Of a stretch of 64,000 nt of DNA, positions 31,192 to 43,041 are shown one piece after another. Each line of letters begins with the position of its first letter. Position 1 is the stretch's first letter. The notes under the pieces were generated by a model. It was not told the DNA's origin. It did not search any database and was given only the letters and a program-made list of their open reading frames with translations. Made by a program: the position numbers and the translations under genes. The stretch comes from Zymoseptoria tritici IPO323. Lineage: Eukaryota > Ascomycota > Dothideomycetes > Mycosphaerellales > Mycosphaerellaceae. The stretch is taken from assembly GCF_000219625.1 (NCBI RefSeq), contig NC_018216.1, positions 1,984,001-2,048,000 of the forward strand, in the 5' to 3' direction.

Positions 31192-32434
31192 CTCGACAGC
31201 TCACCGTGGAGTTGATAGACTTGCTATCGGTTGATTGGCTTGGTCGGCGCAGGTATCTGTAAGATGCTGGATATGCTGGAGGATGTCAGTCTCGAGGATG
31301 CGCTTCAGGATCGAATTTCTACTGACCTGGCGAGTAGCAGAGATAATGGCAACCCCTGAGTAGCTTGATGATGCACACGGAAGATCTGTGTAGCAATGGC
31401 GAATATGAAAAGACTCGAGGGACGTCTGTGCAATGTTGGTGAATTAGACAGAAAGTTGCAAGCTAGAAGCTCGAGGCCAACACTCGAGTACGGCCGCGGC
31501 CGCAGGGCCGTGCATTGCGGGTAAAAGATTATGTCAACTCCCGCTGCCAAGGATCAACTTAAGTGAATGAAAGCCCCTGAATCGTTCTTTAAAGACAAAT
31601 CTCTGCCCATGTGAGCAATACCGGAGGTAGAGACATACCAGAGTATGGCGCTATTGACATAGCGCTCATCGAAGTTCGACATGTCGAGAGTCCGTGAGCT
31701 CAAGTTTGTATAGGGCATGTGAGCAAAGAGGCCTTTACCAGGACGAAATGTGCCGGATGCATGCTTACGTTCGAAGCTCTTCTTGTAAACTTTGTTGAGT
31801 ATAGATGTAGAAGGATTCTACGGCGAATTGAGATCTTCGTCAGCTTCTTGGTCGGCTTTCCCACGTAGGGAAGGATGTCCACGAGTGCAAGGCCAGAGCG
31901 AGACTCACAAGGAAGGCAGAACAAATCAGCCTCTGTATGCTCACGACAAACAAATCTGTGAAGGAAGTACATGTCCTTTGATGACTTGTTTGATCAAACA
32001 ATCCCTCACATCTAAAAGAAGAAAGCTTTACCCTCACAACGACATCACAAACCTCGCTCTGAGAATGCGATAAGTGACGAGTAGCCCTTTTAGATGGCAT
32101 GCGATCATGCAAGTGGCATAGTCAGTCTTCGTAGAGGCCAGTAGGCAGAGTTCCATGGCTTCATTCTATGATGTAGAACATAGCATGCTTGAGAGAACAA
32201 CGAGAGTTCGCGACGAGCTGCTTTGGTGTTGGATCTGATGTGAGATTGCATTCCACCTGTCTTTGTTCTCGAGCTTCATCTCGTGCAAGATGTAAGCCGA
32301 AACAGCCACAGCGGACTCTATATCTATTCCATCGTGCAATTGCCACGCAAACGTCTCGCAAGCTAGCAACCGTTTGCACGTCCTCTCAACCAATCATCCA
32401 GCTCTTCCCATTCCTTGCACCACAAAGAAATCCA
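31192..32434. other. 1.2-kb intergenic region, no supported gene
   Basis: Short overlapping frames only (for example 31,792-32,112 on both strands). I see no RNA gene. The 3' end of the TAH18-like gene lies at 32,435. Confidence 0.5.
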
Positions 32435-34512
32435 TCACCAAGTCTCTTGCCTCCACCTACCCTCCTTCTCTAATCTTGCAACCCACCTCTCCGCTTCCTC
32501 CCCACTCATCCCTTCCTCAGACTCCATTTCCAGAACCTGGCAGATCGCCTCCCTTACCGCTTTAGGCATAGCACCACTCCTTCCACAAACGAATACCCTG
32601 CCGCCCTTCTCTACAAGCGCGGTGTAAACCTCCTTACTATGCGCCAGGATGGAGTCCTGCACGTATTGCCGCGGATGTTCAGGAGAGCGAGAGAAAGATG
32701 GATGGACTGTAAGGGTCGGGAAAGTGGGGTATTCGGAGGCAAAGAAGAAGTCGGAGCTTGGTGAGCGGTGGCCAGTGAAGAGGAGATCTTTGGTTGACGT
32801 TTCGTCCCGAGGTGCTGAGGAGGTAGATGAGATCTGCAACCGCCACATGGCTCTCTCCCAGATCAAACTTCGCATCGGCGCCAGACCTGTCCCTGGTCCG
32901 ATCATAATGGCTGGTACGTCGAGTTCGGCAGGCGACACGTCAAGGTAGCCGGGCTGCACGCCGATTGAGATTTTCTGACCCGCGCGGAGAGTAGCGATGT
33001 ACCGTGTTGCCACGCCGTATCGCCTCCGATACTTGATGATCGGACTGGGCGGATCGAGAATGGCGACGAGAAGCTGTATCCGTGTGCGGTCTTGTTCGTC
33101 CTGCTTCAAAGCTCCACCTGAGGCGATGCTGAATTGTCGGCCACGCATGAGAGGGATTATGGAGAGGATGTACTGGTAAGGGATTTTGACTTGAGTGAAA
33201 TCCATCATGACTTCGAGGATGGTGCGTTTGGGACGGGTAGTGTAGTCCCATAGTTCGTCGATGAGGGAAGGATCGGCGAGTTCGAGGAGGCGAGTCTTTT
33301 GGTAAGCCATATCCGAGTCTGAGTCCGTTGGTTGCAGAAGGTAGGAGAGGGAGGCGAAGAAGGTGCGGCGGGGAACGGACATTATGTCGAGGATGTTGGT
33401 TAGGAGATAGCGGATTGTGAGGTGTGGGCTGGTTGAGGAGGCGAGGTCGAAGTTTCGGAGAGGTGAAGGGGTACTGAGGGTTGTGGCACTAGACTGTATA
33501 GCGGAAATGAGACGTAGAGGTGTGTCGGCGATGGAAGTCCAGCCCATGAGGTCGATGAAGGTATCGACATCTGAAGGGAAGTTCTTCGGATAGACGACGC
33601 CCACCGCGCCGGGACCATAGAAGATCTCTCGCGGTATGCGAAGGTCGAGAAGTCGGACGTCTTGGAAGTGGTCTGGAGACGTGAGACGTTCGTTCGAGGC
33701 GATGCTTGCTGTATAGCCATCAACAATGGGGATGAGAGAGTCATCTGGGATGTCTTGAGGCGTGTCGGTTGATGTGGTAGATACTCCGTTGGTGTGATTC
33801 CCGTCGGCGTCTCCGTGCACTGATAGTGCGAGCGATCCGTTCTGCGATGACTCGATCATCTCTAGCTTCCACTTTGGCTCAATGAAGACATCGTCTGGTA
33901 TTGGTTCAATGTCCTGCGGCAGTGGGAAGGCTTCCAGCAATGTCTTCCTGAACAGAACAACCCACTCTCGAAATCCCGCGCTGTGGCCTTCCGGATGCTG
34001 CTCATTGCCCTCGCCTCTCTCACAAAACGGCTTTGCGCCAAGTTGAAGTAGCCGTCCATGCAACATACGATGCGCAACGTTAAATTGCGCATACGAACTG
34101 TCTCCGAGTCCGAATGAAGAGAATCGAACCTTGCGAAGGATGCCCGGCCGTAGTGCACTGCTTAAGAGTTTCTTCCAGAATGACCGGGCGTTCTGCGGCA
34201 TTTCTCCTTGTCCAGCTGTGGAGATGGCGAATATGACAATGGTCGGCTTGACGACATCTCGGAGCTGGACCGAGTCGAGGTCGAGTATTGTCGTCTCGAA
34301 ATGTAGTCTTTCTGTGAGCCGACCGATCTCTTCGGCGACATCTTGGGCATTGCCGGTCTCTGAGCCGTAGAGGATCAATGCTGTTCGAGGTTTGTCTGGA
34401 ACGTCGTCAGCTGACTGTCACATGCAAGAGAATCCGGTGCTCTTTCTCAACAAGGCATTCTCGTGACTGCCATACCGATAGACCCGACTTCCTCCTGCTT
34501 GACCTCCTTCAT
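32435..34512 (-). CDS. TAH18: NADPH-dependent diflavin oxidoreductase (Tah18/NDOR1 type)
   Basis: Two exons, 34512-34476 and 34395-32435, closing at 665 residues. The intron has a GTATGG donor, CTGAC branch site and CAG acceptor. An N-terminal flavodoxin domain starts with ALILYGSETGNAQD and continues to FGLGDSSYAQFN. A central FAD-binding domain has the RQFSIASGG motif, and a C-terminal NADPH domain has GPGTGLAPMRSL and FVCGRSGAMP. The family passes electrons from NADPH via FAD and FMN to Dre2, supplying the cytosolic iron-sulphur assembly pathway. Length and order fit Tah18 rather than P450 reductase, since there is no membrane anchor. The gene is divergent from the RRM gene. Confidence 0.92.
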
Positions 34513-35114
34513 GGTCGCCCTTTACCGTTGACAAGCAGCAAGACCAGCATTTGATGGCAATTCAAGGACGATGTTGTGTTATACTACGTCAATATATCCA
34601 TCTGATATGGGCTCTCTTCAATTTGCCTCTTGACCAAGGCAATTGGTGAATCGGTCGTGTGCTCTCCTGCGGTGTGATTGGTCAGAGAGACCGGCTCCGG
34701 GGAAGGCACGGGTAGCCGGTGGCTAAAAGTAGGGGTCCGCCTCTTGCCCAAAAAATGTTGCCAAGATTTGGTTCACTCCTGTCATCTGGAGGTCCGTCTT
34801 CCTCCAACTTCCTGCCATCGACATCAAGACTGCGACATCCAAGCTCACACAACTCCCAACCGCACTCCCTTCTCTTGACCGGCCCACCGAGCTAGGCATC
34901 AATCTCTGTATGTCAGCATCTTCACCGCCATCACCACCGCTCCCCGACGCCGTTCGGCGCATTCCTCCAGCACCACCACAGGCCACAGCATCCTTGGAAC
35001 AACCACTGACCCACTTCTCTCTTCCTAGCTCGTCAATTCCACGACCACTCAGGGCATCAAGTCTCACATTCAATCCACCACCACACACCGACACACGTCA
35101 ATCACTCGCCCAAC
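34513..35114. promoter_or_regulatory. Divergent promoter region of TAH18-like and RRM genes
   Basis: About 600 bp between two opposite start codons. The RRM side is a long CT- and CACC-rich leader (34,900-35,110), as is common before highly expressed fungal genes. No specific factor site is claimed. Confidence 0.55.
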
Positions 35115-36284
35115 ATGTCTGTCGACGCTGTCACCGCCCAGATGGCTAACACCTCCCTCGAGACCTCGAACACCGAAGGCGCCGCCGCCGACAAGCCCAT
35201 CAACGCTTCCCAGAACGAGGCTGTCATTGCGAGCGCCGCTGAGGGCAGGAGACTTTACATTGGAAACCTCGCCTACGCGACCACCGAGGGAGAATTGAAG
35301 GAATTCTTCAAGGACTACCTTGTGTGAGTGCATGCCCATTTTGCGTTCCGCTCCTTCCTTGCATCAAGAACAACACACTGACATATGCCATTTCACCACA
35401 GCGAGACCACCTCCATCCCGACCAACCCACGCACCACTCGCCCCGTCGGTTACGCCTTCGTTGACGTATCCACCCCTACCGAGGCCGAGCGCGCCATCGA
35501 GAACCTCAACGGAAAGACCATTCTCGACCGCAAGGTGTCTGTTCAACTCGCTCGCAAACCCGAGCCTGCCGCTGCTGCCAACACTGAGGGCGGCGAGAAC
35601 GCTGATGGCACCCGCCGTCGCAACTCCACCCGTGGCCGCGGACGCGGTCGTGGCCGTGCTGGACGTGCTGGCCGTGGCGGACGCAAGAGCGGTGAGGAGG
35701 GCGAGGCTGCCACCAACGGTGATGCTGCTGCTGCCAACCCACTGACTGCCACCACCAACGAGGCCGCCGTCGCGACTGGTGAGACTGGTGATGACAAGTC
35801 CCGCCCTGCCCGCAAGCAGCGTGGCCCACCAGAGGACGGTGTTCCCAGCAAGACGAAGATCATGGTCGCCAATCTGCCATACGATCTCCGTGAGGAGCGC
35901 GTAAGCATCTTGAATCCTGTGTTGAATGCATACCTTGACTGAAATCTTTCTGCTCAGCTCCTCGAGATCTTCGCCGACTACTCGCCCACCTCCGCCAAGA
36001 TCGCCCTTCGTCCCATCCCCAAGTTCATGGTCCGCAAGCTTCAAGCCCGCAACGAGCCACGCAAGGGCCGCGGTTTCGGCTTCGTGACGCTCTCTAGCGA
36101 GGAGCTCCAACAGAAGGCGTGCGCCGACATGAACGGCAAGGAGATTGAGGGTCGCGAGATTGCCGTCAAGGTCGCCATCGACAGCCCAGGAAAGGAGGAC
36201 GAGGACCCGACCGCTGCTGCTGCTGAGGGTGGTGAGGCTGCTGCCGCGCCCGCTGCAGCCGAGGCTCCAGCTACCACTGCTTAG
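35115..36284 (+). CDS. Two-RRM RNA-binding protein with RGG-type linker
   Basis: Three exons: 35115-35323, 35402-35900 and 35958-36284, total 344 residues. Intron phases 2 and 0 both close in frame. RRM1 (about 43-125) has RNP2 as RLYIGNLAYAT and RNP1 as GYAFVDVS, and is interrupted by intron 1. A linker of about 90 residues holds an Arg/Gly box (RGRGRGRGRAGRAGRGGRK) and an Ala/Thr-rich part. RRM2 (about 220-325) has IMVANLPYD and GFGFVTLS. The tail is Ala/Glu-rich. The protein likely binds mRNA or other RNA; the precise orthologue is not resolved. Very regular codon use (C-ending codons) and the CT-rich leader suggest strong expression. Confidence 0.9.
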
Positions 36285-37898
36285 ATGTCGTCGTGCCGAA
36301 ACGATGTCGTTCAGCATTCTTGTCGCAAGACTGGGCCGTGCCACATGGCTTCGATTCGACAAGACGAACACACGACAAGCTCCGTTGCCCAGGACTTGCT
36401 CTGCATCTTCTTTTGTACTCCAACATACCTTTCAGCAAAGTTTGCTAGATCAATTGTCTACGAAGCACGATTGCACCTGCAGATCATGGCGAGAGATGAG
36501 GACAGGCGAGGAGAGAAAGGACAAAGGACTGGCATCACGCAACATTGACACATTTGACAAGTATCGGATTTAGACACCGAGATTCAACCACCAAAAGTAT
36601 TCAATAATACTATTATCCTTCCACCACTCCACTGCCATATCTTCACTTTCCTCACTGTGCCGCAATGTGATCAGTAGTAGTAGTCAACATGAGACCGTGA
36701 TTCGTCCTTTGGAAAATTGATGGCAATGCCAAGGCGAAACCTTGTCCACCGCGGCGAACCACTCGCTCGACTTCACCTCTTCCTCTTCCTTTCCTCCAAC
36801 AGAAACATCTTGAATCACCTCAGATCATTCGTCACCTCCATCCTGCCTTGTTGCGGTACCTCATCAAAGGATCCATTTGCATCGGAGGAATCTCTCTTCC
36901 TGGACAGTGAACGATGCTGGCCTCCACCTCGTGTCACCCTGGCTGCGGAGGCCTTGGTTGGCGGCGTTTTGTTCCATATCGCAAGAGCTCCGTTGACGGC
37001 CGATGATTCGTTAAAGAGACCGATATAGCTGTGACTATATGACCAATACCAGCGGACCCACGAGCTATGCGGAGATGCCGGCAGGTCATTGAGTTTATGC
37101 GCCTTGTGCTGATGCAATGCAATGCCAGATCGACCGCGTAAACTTTCTCCGCCAGACGAATAGAACCAATTCTGACGGCCTCCCTACAGGCGAGTCATGA
37201 TGCCAAGCAGAACCACTATCAGGGATAGGAAGCATCTCCGCTCCGATATTGGAGTGTTTCCAATGCCTTCGCTTCTTCCCAGTCCTCCGGCACAACTGCC
37301 ACGGCACGACTGACAGATATCGCGCATATCTTCCATCTCTTAAGCCCCGCTGATGGTCGATCCACCATTTCTCCCCTTCCATCCACATTTTCATCCCGCC
37401 AACCAGAATGTCTTCCCTGCCGAGTGCTTTAATTTACACATCGTTCTCCTCCGACCAATGACATCCGATCGCTACAGACCGCATTTCTACGCCCGAGCTG
37501 TGCAAACCGATGAACAAAGACTTCGAGAAGCCTTCTCGTCCTGGGCGGAAGATTTTGAAACATGCCACGAGATATTCAAGATCCACCTCGTGGTCCCCGA
37601 GGAACTCCCATTCGCTGAGACAACTTGAGGCCGAATGCAGCTTTGGATGAAGACCTCTTGTGGGGCGAGTTTGGAGTAGATGGACGAACGGGAAGTATAT
37701 GAAGGCCCATGTTCCTCGTATTGGGATGGCGAGTACCTGCCGATTCCACCACGACATTCTTTACTGTCTTTCATTCTTTCACTCGTTCGTTCGAAGACAT
37801 TCATTGCAAGAACTTTGACTGCAAGATTCAGTCTGCCACTCATTCTTACCGCCACGAAAGAACATTCATTACATCGGCCTCTCAACGCAACTTCCGCT
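36285..37898. other. 1.6-kb intergenic region, no supported gene
   Basis: The 3' flank of the RRM gene and upstream region of the subtilase relic. Frames of up to about 160 codons occur on both strands (around 37,353-37,975), but they overlap one another and show no motif. Confidence 0.5.
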
Positions 37899-38790
37899 AT
37901 GCCTACCTTCTCCAGCACCCTCATCCCTCTCCTCCTCCCGGCGGTCACCTTCGCCGTCCCGACCATTATCCGCACTCAGTCCACCGAGACCATCCCAAAC
38001 TCCTGGATCGCCCGCCTCGTCCCAGATGCCGGCCTGCCCGATGCTCTCAGCTCCGTCTTCTCCACCGCAGGTATCGAGTCCAAGCTAAACTACACCATCG
38101 GCTCCGTGACAGGTTTTGCTTTCGATGGTGACGATGCTGTCCTCGACGCTCTACAAAGCCTCGGCGAGATCGAACACGTCGAACCAGACGTGATCATGCG
38201 AGCGAGCGTGCCGATCGGATTCTTCGATCCTCCTGTCTACAGGCCCAGCGTTGTCAATGGGACGAACACCACGGCTCCCAGCAACAGTAGCAGCGACTTG
38301 GTGACGCAAGAGAACAGCACTTGGGGCCTGGCCAGGATCAGTCACAAAGACGCGGGAGCATCGGACTACGTTTACGACGCTTCGGCCGGCGAGGGCACCT
38401 TTGTTTACATCATCGACACAGGCATCAACTCTGCACACGAAGAATTTGCTGGCGGGAGAGCCGTGCTCGGCCAATCCTTCGTCGATGACTCCGACGGCGA
38501 AGACGACCAAGGTCACGGCACGCACTGCGCGGGTATGGTCGGTGGAACAACATACGGCGTCGTGAGTCCATCTCAACAACCTCTGCATTGGTTCACCATC
38601 ATCGATCACTAACACAAAACATCAGGCCAAAAACACAACAATAATAGCCATCAAAGTCCTCGACGCCTCGGGCTCAGGCTCCACCTCCACGGTCCTCAAA
38701 GACGGCGAATGTGTTGGTGCAGAACGGGAGTGGCTTGTAGATATTGGGGTGGGAGGGAAGGGCTGCTGGACGGCTTCTGGGGGATATTGA
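37899..38790 (+). pseudogene. Subtilisin-like (S8, proteinase-K type) protease lacking the catalytic-serine region
   Basis: Exons 37899-38561 and 38626-38790 join at a GTGAGT...CATCAG intron with a CACTAAC branch. The protein has a signal peptide (MPTFSSTLIPLLLPAVTFAVP), an inhibitor-I9-like propeptide ending near VEPDVIMRA, and then the S8 domain with the Asp motif YIIDTGIN and the His motif DDQGHGTHCAGM. After AIKVLDASGSGSTSTV the family continues for roughly 150 residues including the GTSMA serine motif. Here the frame runs into unrelated residues and stops at 38790. In another frame at 38,708-38,740 the codons read NVLVQNGSGL then stop, which looks like a normal S8 C-terminus. An internal deletion of roughly 0.4-0.5 kb explains both. 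It should be inactive as a protease. Confidence 0.8.
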
Positions 38791-39061
38791 GGGCGTTGTT
38801 TAGATTTGGGATGGGTGGATTAAAGGAGGACTAGAGCGTGTAGAAGAAGATCCTGATCATAGACGTCGGGTATAGAGTCCTGCTTAGGTAAGAGCGCGGC
38901 GACCCTGGCTCCCGTCGTCATACCAGACTTGGTGGAGCTGTACTACCTTGCGACACTATAACAACATCGACTTTGACTCGCATTTCCTCTCGAATCTCTC
39001 GTCTCCCGTCAAAGACATGCCTCTACGATAACCACACCATCAACTCCTCCATTCGCCCATC

Positions 39062-40126
39062 ATGTCCGCCCCACGAATCCTCTCCGCCCTCTTCCGACCC
39101 TCCTCCTCTCGAACCTTCACCAGCACCGCGACCTCGACCTTCCGATCACAGCCCTCCTACCGACCACGCCCCTCAACACAATGGCGAACCAACCCCTCCT
39201 CGTCACGATCCTACCGCCGCCAAGCCTTCAACTACCAACGCTTCTCCACCACAAAATCCTACCTCCGCGCCTGGTCGCAACGGCCCACCTTCTACTACGA
39301 AGTCGGCGGCCTCGGAGCCACTTGCGGAGGGTTTTACATCTACAACCTCGAGCCCGTGGCCGTTACAGGGCGTCGACGCTTCAACGTCGTCAGTCCTGGA
39401 CGGGAAGCGGAGATGGGATTGCAAATGTACAACCAAACCCTGCAGGAGTTCTCGTCGAAACTATTGCCGGCGCATAGTTCTGAACATCGCATGGTGTCCC
39501 GGGTGCTGGAGAGACTGATTCCGCACTCGGGATTGTCGGACGAGGAGAACAAGTGGGAGCTGCACGTCGTGGATGACCCGATACCGAATGCTTTCGTCAT
39601 TCCGGGTGGGAAGGTGTTCGTCTTCCGAGGTATTCTGGACATTGCTCGCGGCGAGGACGGACTCGCAGCTGTCCTGGGCCACGAGATCGCTCACAACGTC
39701 GCCCACCACGCAGCAGAACGCATGTCTCGCTCGTTCATCATCCTCCCCTTCGCCGTCATCGGATCCCTCATCGTAGGACTCGACGTGGGCATCGGCAACG
39801 GGCTCGCCAAGCTCGCATTCGAGCTCCCCGGCTCACGGAAAGAGGAGAGTGAAGCGGACTACATCGGTCTATTGATGATGGCCCAAGCGTGTTTCGATCC
39901 GAAAGCGGCGATTGGGTTGTGGCAGCGTATGGAGAGTATGGAGGGCAAACAGGGAGGTGCGCCACCGGCGTTTTTGAGCACGCATCCGAGTAGTCATGAT
40001 CGAGGGGAGAAGATTCGCGGGTGGTTGGGAAAGGCGGAGGAGGTGTATCAGAGAGGGGAGTGTGGAGGGATGGGAGGGTATATGAGTGGGTTCAAGGAGG
40101 TGACGGATTTTTCGAGGTGGTCATAG
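39062..40126 (+). CDS. OMA1: OMA1-type mitochondrial M48 metallopeptidase
   Basis: Single exon, 354 residues. The Ser/Arg/Thr-rich, acid-poor N-terminus (about 1-65) is a mitochondrial presequence. A short hydrophobic segment (YYEVGGLGATCGGFYIYNL) follows. The zinc site is HEIAH at residues 207-211, with the downstream glutamate ligand in EESEADYIG near 265. A second hydrophobic helix (SFIILPFAVIGSLIVGL) lies between them. Oma1 works at the inner membrane in stress-induced processing and in quality control alongside the m-AAA protease. Length and motif order match fungal Oma1. It starts 271 bp after the subtilase relic on the same strand. Confidence 0.95.
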   Translation: MSAPRILSALFRPSSSRTFTSTATSTFRSQPSYRPRPSTQWRTNPSSSRSYRRQAFNYQRFSTTKSYLRAWSQRPTFYYEVGGLGATCGGFYIYNLEPVAVTGRRRFNVVSPGREAEMGLQMYNQTLQEFSSKLLPAHSSEHRMVSRVLERLIPHSGLSDEENKWELHVVDDPIPNAFVIPGGKVFVFRGILDIARGEDGLAAVLGHEIAHNVAHHAAERMSRSFIILPFAVIGSLIVGLDVGIGNGLAKLAFELPGSRKEESEADYIGLLMMAQACFDPKAAIGLWQRMESMEGKQGGAPPAFLSTHPSSHDRGEKIRGWLGKAEEVYQRGECGGMGGYMSGFKEVTDFSRWS

Positions 40127-40759
40127 ATGGGCGTTGACAGGAGGCCTCATTACGGATACGAGAAAGATCCTTGGCGCTTCTTGCATTTGAGAGGAAGGGA
40201 TGCCATCTGGATAAGGCTGCCGATCCTCTCAGTACCCTTTGCATTACGACTGGATTCCCAACCTGGACGAGCAGAAGACGACTCCCCTCAATCTTTTGTA
40301 CAGTACTCGCCATCTCACATGGGTTGACACGAGCCAAACGAAACTTTTTACTTGCAGCACCTTAGCGTTCTAGCGACAGATATCCATGTACGTACATACA
40401 CACAGACACACACACACCACGCCTGGCCAGAGTACCACGCTGGACGACGCTGCAATCAACTCCACGACCGAAGTGGCTACAGTCTCTCATGACTACCTTA
40501 AGGTAGCCGTACCGAACAATGCTCCTTTCCCATATGCTGCTCCAACCACGCCATCGTCCCAAAACGCCAACGCTAAACCGATGACACTGTTTCTCAGCTG
40601 CCCAAATCCAACTTGGAGTCCTCAACGGGCCACTGGCCGACCTCATCGCTTCCTCCTGACACCCTCATCGCTTCCTCCTGACACCCTCATCGCTTCCTCC
40701 TGACACCCTCATCGCTTCCTCCTGACACCTCGCCTCCCCGCTCCATTCCCTTTCTCCAC
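40127..40759. other. Intergenic DNA with a short tandem repeat
   Basis: Convergent 3' region between OMA1 and the transcription-factor-like gene. It holds a CA-rich tract near 40,390-40,425 and the 22-bp array listed separately. Confidence 0.6.
40641..40728 (+). repeat. Four exact tandem copies of a 22-bp unit
   Basis: The unit begins CCTCATCGCTTCCTCCTGAC and is followed by AC. The four copies are identical, so the array is young or still changing. It lies between convergent genes, just past the stop of the minus-strand gene. Confidence 0.9.
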
Positions 40760-42011
40760 TCACGCCGTCTCCTTCAACAACCACATCCTCGGCCTCGGAT
40801 TCACCGTCGGCAAACCCTTTGTATGCTCCTTCGTTCGACTCCAATACGGTTCACACTGCATAATCGCGCAGACGTTCGTGTCCTGCCAGATGACATATTC
40901 TTCCAACCAAGGGTGTCGGTCATTGAGATGCGACAGCCCGCCGCGGAGGTTGATCATCTGTACGAGTCCGCGCATGTGGACGTGGAAGGACTCCGTGGAA
41001 CCTGGTATGGCGCCCCTCGTTAGTGGACTGCTCTGGCCGGTGTATGGTTAAAAGAGAGACAAAAAAAAAATCTCACCCTGCAAACCCTCATGGCCCGCCA
41101 AAATCAACACCGCACAAACCAACACGTCGCTCGTCGCCCTCTCGGGATCCCGAAGCGCCTCATTGACGACATTCAGCACGAAACTCTTGAGCTCGAAAAT
41201 CCAGCGCGCGACGTTGCCGCTCATGCCGTTGTCGCGGATCGAGAGGATGTGGCCCGCGGCGACGAGGACCGCGGTCGCGACCATGGCGGGGTCCTGCGCG
41301 ACGGCGGATGTGAGGATTCCGTAGCCCGTGCCGGCCGGGGCGGTGGGCATGAAGATGCGGTCCCAGTCGGGGGATTGCACGCGGACGATCCATTTGTAAT
41401 GGTCCTGTTGCGGGGGAGAGAGGGGCGGTTAGTCAGTGACGGGGCCTGCGGATGTGGTGTGGTTGGATGTTCTCATCTTACGAATACAGTTGCAAAGTCG
41501 AGGTTTAGGTTCGCGAGCACGCGGCCATCTGGTCGTTTGAGTCGGAGGTGATGGTCTGTCGGGAGACGTTGCCAGCGAGTTTACCCGATCGCACGAGCTG
41601 TGCGGCGCTTGGTCTGGGGAGCTGGGCGGTCTGCGTCCCTGCGGAACGGAGGGCGCTGATGCTGGAGTTCCGAGATGCATGGCCGGCGGATTGGTGTGTA
41701 CCGATGCTGGAGTTCCTCGACGGACCAGCAGTCGCAGGGCTATTCAGACTCGACGTCTCGGAGTCGACTGCTCCTACCGTAGACGAAGCATCTTCGAGCT
41801 CTGCGGAGGGCTCGTCGGGATGCTGAAGCTGCAGCGGAAGCGTGCCAGCGCTGCCGGCGAGTTTTCTCTTCTCTCGCTCCTTACGATGCTGTAGGCGTGT
41901 GACGTGTGATCTTACACGACTTCGGAGGGTGGGATCCTTGTTGGTTGGTTTGGAGCCGGGTTCGTAGGTGATGAAGTTGAGTACGGGAGTTTTGCCGTCG
42001 TTGCCGGACAT
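40760..42011 (-). CDS. Fungal transcription-factor-domain-like protein without a zinc cluster
   Basis: Four exons: 42011-41585, 41528-41482, 41404-41077 and 41001-40760, closing at 347 residues. Splice signals are GTAAAC/CAG, GTAAGA/CAG and GTGAGA/CAG, the last with a CACTAAC branch. The N-terminus has the LRSRVRSHVTRLQHRKERE pattern often seen at the start of fungal C6-type regulators that lack the Zn2Cys6 finger. The middle is Ser-rich with two near-repeats (GPSRNSSIGTHQSAG and HASRNSSISALRSAG). Exons 3-4 carry ARWIFELKSFVLNVVNEAL and HMRGLVQMINLRGGL, typical of the regulatory region of fungal-specific transcription factors. Without a DNA-binding domain a direct regulatory role is uncertain. 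Confidence 0.75.
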
Positions 42012-43041
42012 GGTCTCTTGAGATTCTTGCTTGGTTTGATATAAAATTGTCTTATCCAGGGCGGTGAGAGTCCAAATCACGCTGGCGGACTTTCAAGCTG
42101 GAGAATTGTGCTGTCTCATAGAGGAGTTGAATCGGTGTAAGGGAGTGCAGGCCCCGTTCCGGGAATTGGAGCTGTTCTCTCATGAAACCAGATCCAAGCG
42201 AGAAATCAACTGGTGTTCATCTCCCGTCTCTCGAGGAGGTGCTTTCGCAAGAGGCCGTCAAGTCGTGAAGGAGAAATCGCAGACCGCAGCAGTCGCACCG
42301 GAAATGGATCAAGAAGCAGATTCTGCTCCCAAGTTCTCTCCGATCAAGGAGGCAACGAAAACCGACCGCAGAAGATGAGACGCCGGTACAGTCCATATTC
42401 CGTCTTGCAGACCGGACCAGACGCCGCTGGCTCCACGCCACATCTGGGTTGTCGACGTCTCAATGGACAAATCATGTCGTTGGACGCGGGACTAGATCGC
42501 TCGATGGAGCTTGTAAATGTGCCGACGGGAAGGACCGTGGACCCCACCTGTGACTTCCCAATCGGGTAACTATCAACGTTCGACACGTGCTCGCCTATCA
42601 GAGCTTCCTTTATGGGACAGTTTGCAGATCGGAGTCGCCGAAGAGTATCATTGCTGCTCCAGGTTCATCGGAGTCGCCGAAGAGTAACATAATTGCGGTC
42701 ATTCTTTCAAGGCGAAGTGCATTTGGCTGCTCCGACTCGTATACGACCTGGGAAGCCGGAACAACCAACAGAGCTGTACATCGTCAAGGGGACACGTCAG
42801 AGAGTACACGTATGAAGCGTGAAGGCTTTGCATTGTTACATGTACTATATCTCCACTATGCCAAGTGCGTAAAGGCATCCTGCAGTAAACCACAGACAGG
42901 CCTGCTTTTTGCTGTTCTTCTCCCCACGCTCACTCGTCAAGCCCATTTGAAGTAGCGGTAGTGAGACCACGCGACTTCAACAGGATGTCGAATCGATTGC
43001 AGGCGTCATCAGAGCTGATCGCTCTTGCACGCTCAACCCTC
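42012..43041. other. 1.0-kb intergenic region
   Basis: No supported gene. An 18-bp direct repeat, CGGAGTCGCCGAAGAGTA, occurs near 42,631 and again near 42,669. Confidence 0.5.

Noticed and set aside
35364..36371. 335-codon minus-strand frame across the RRM gene
   Set aside because: Antisense shadow of GC3-rich RRM exons; it crosses two well-supported introns of the real gene.
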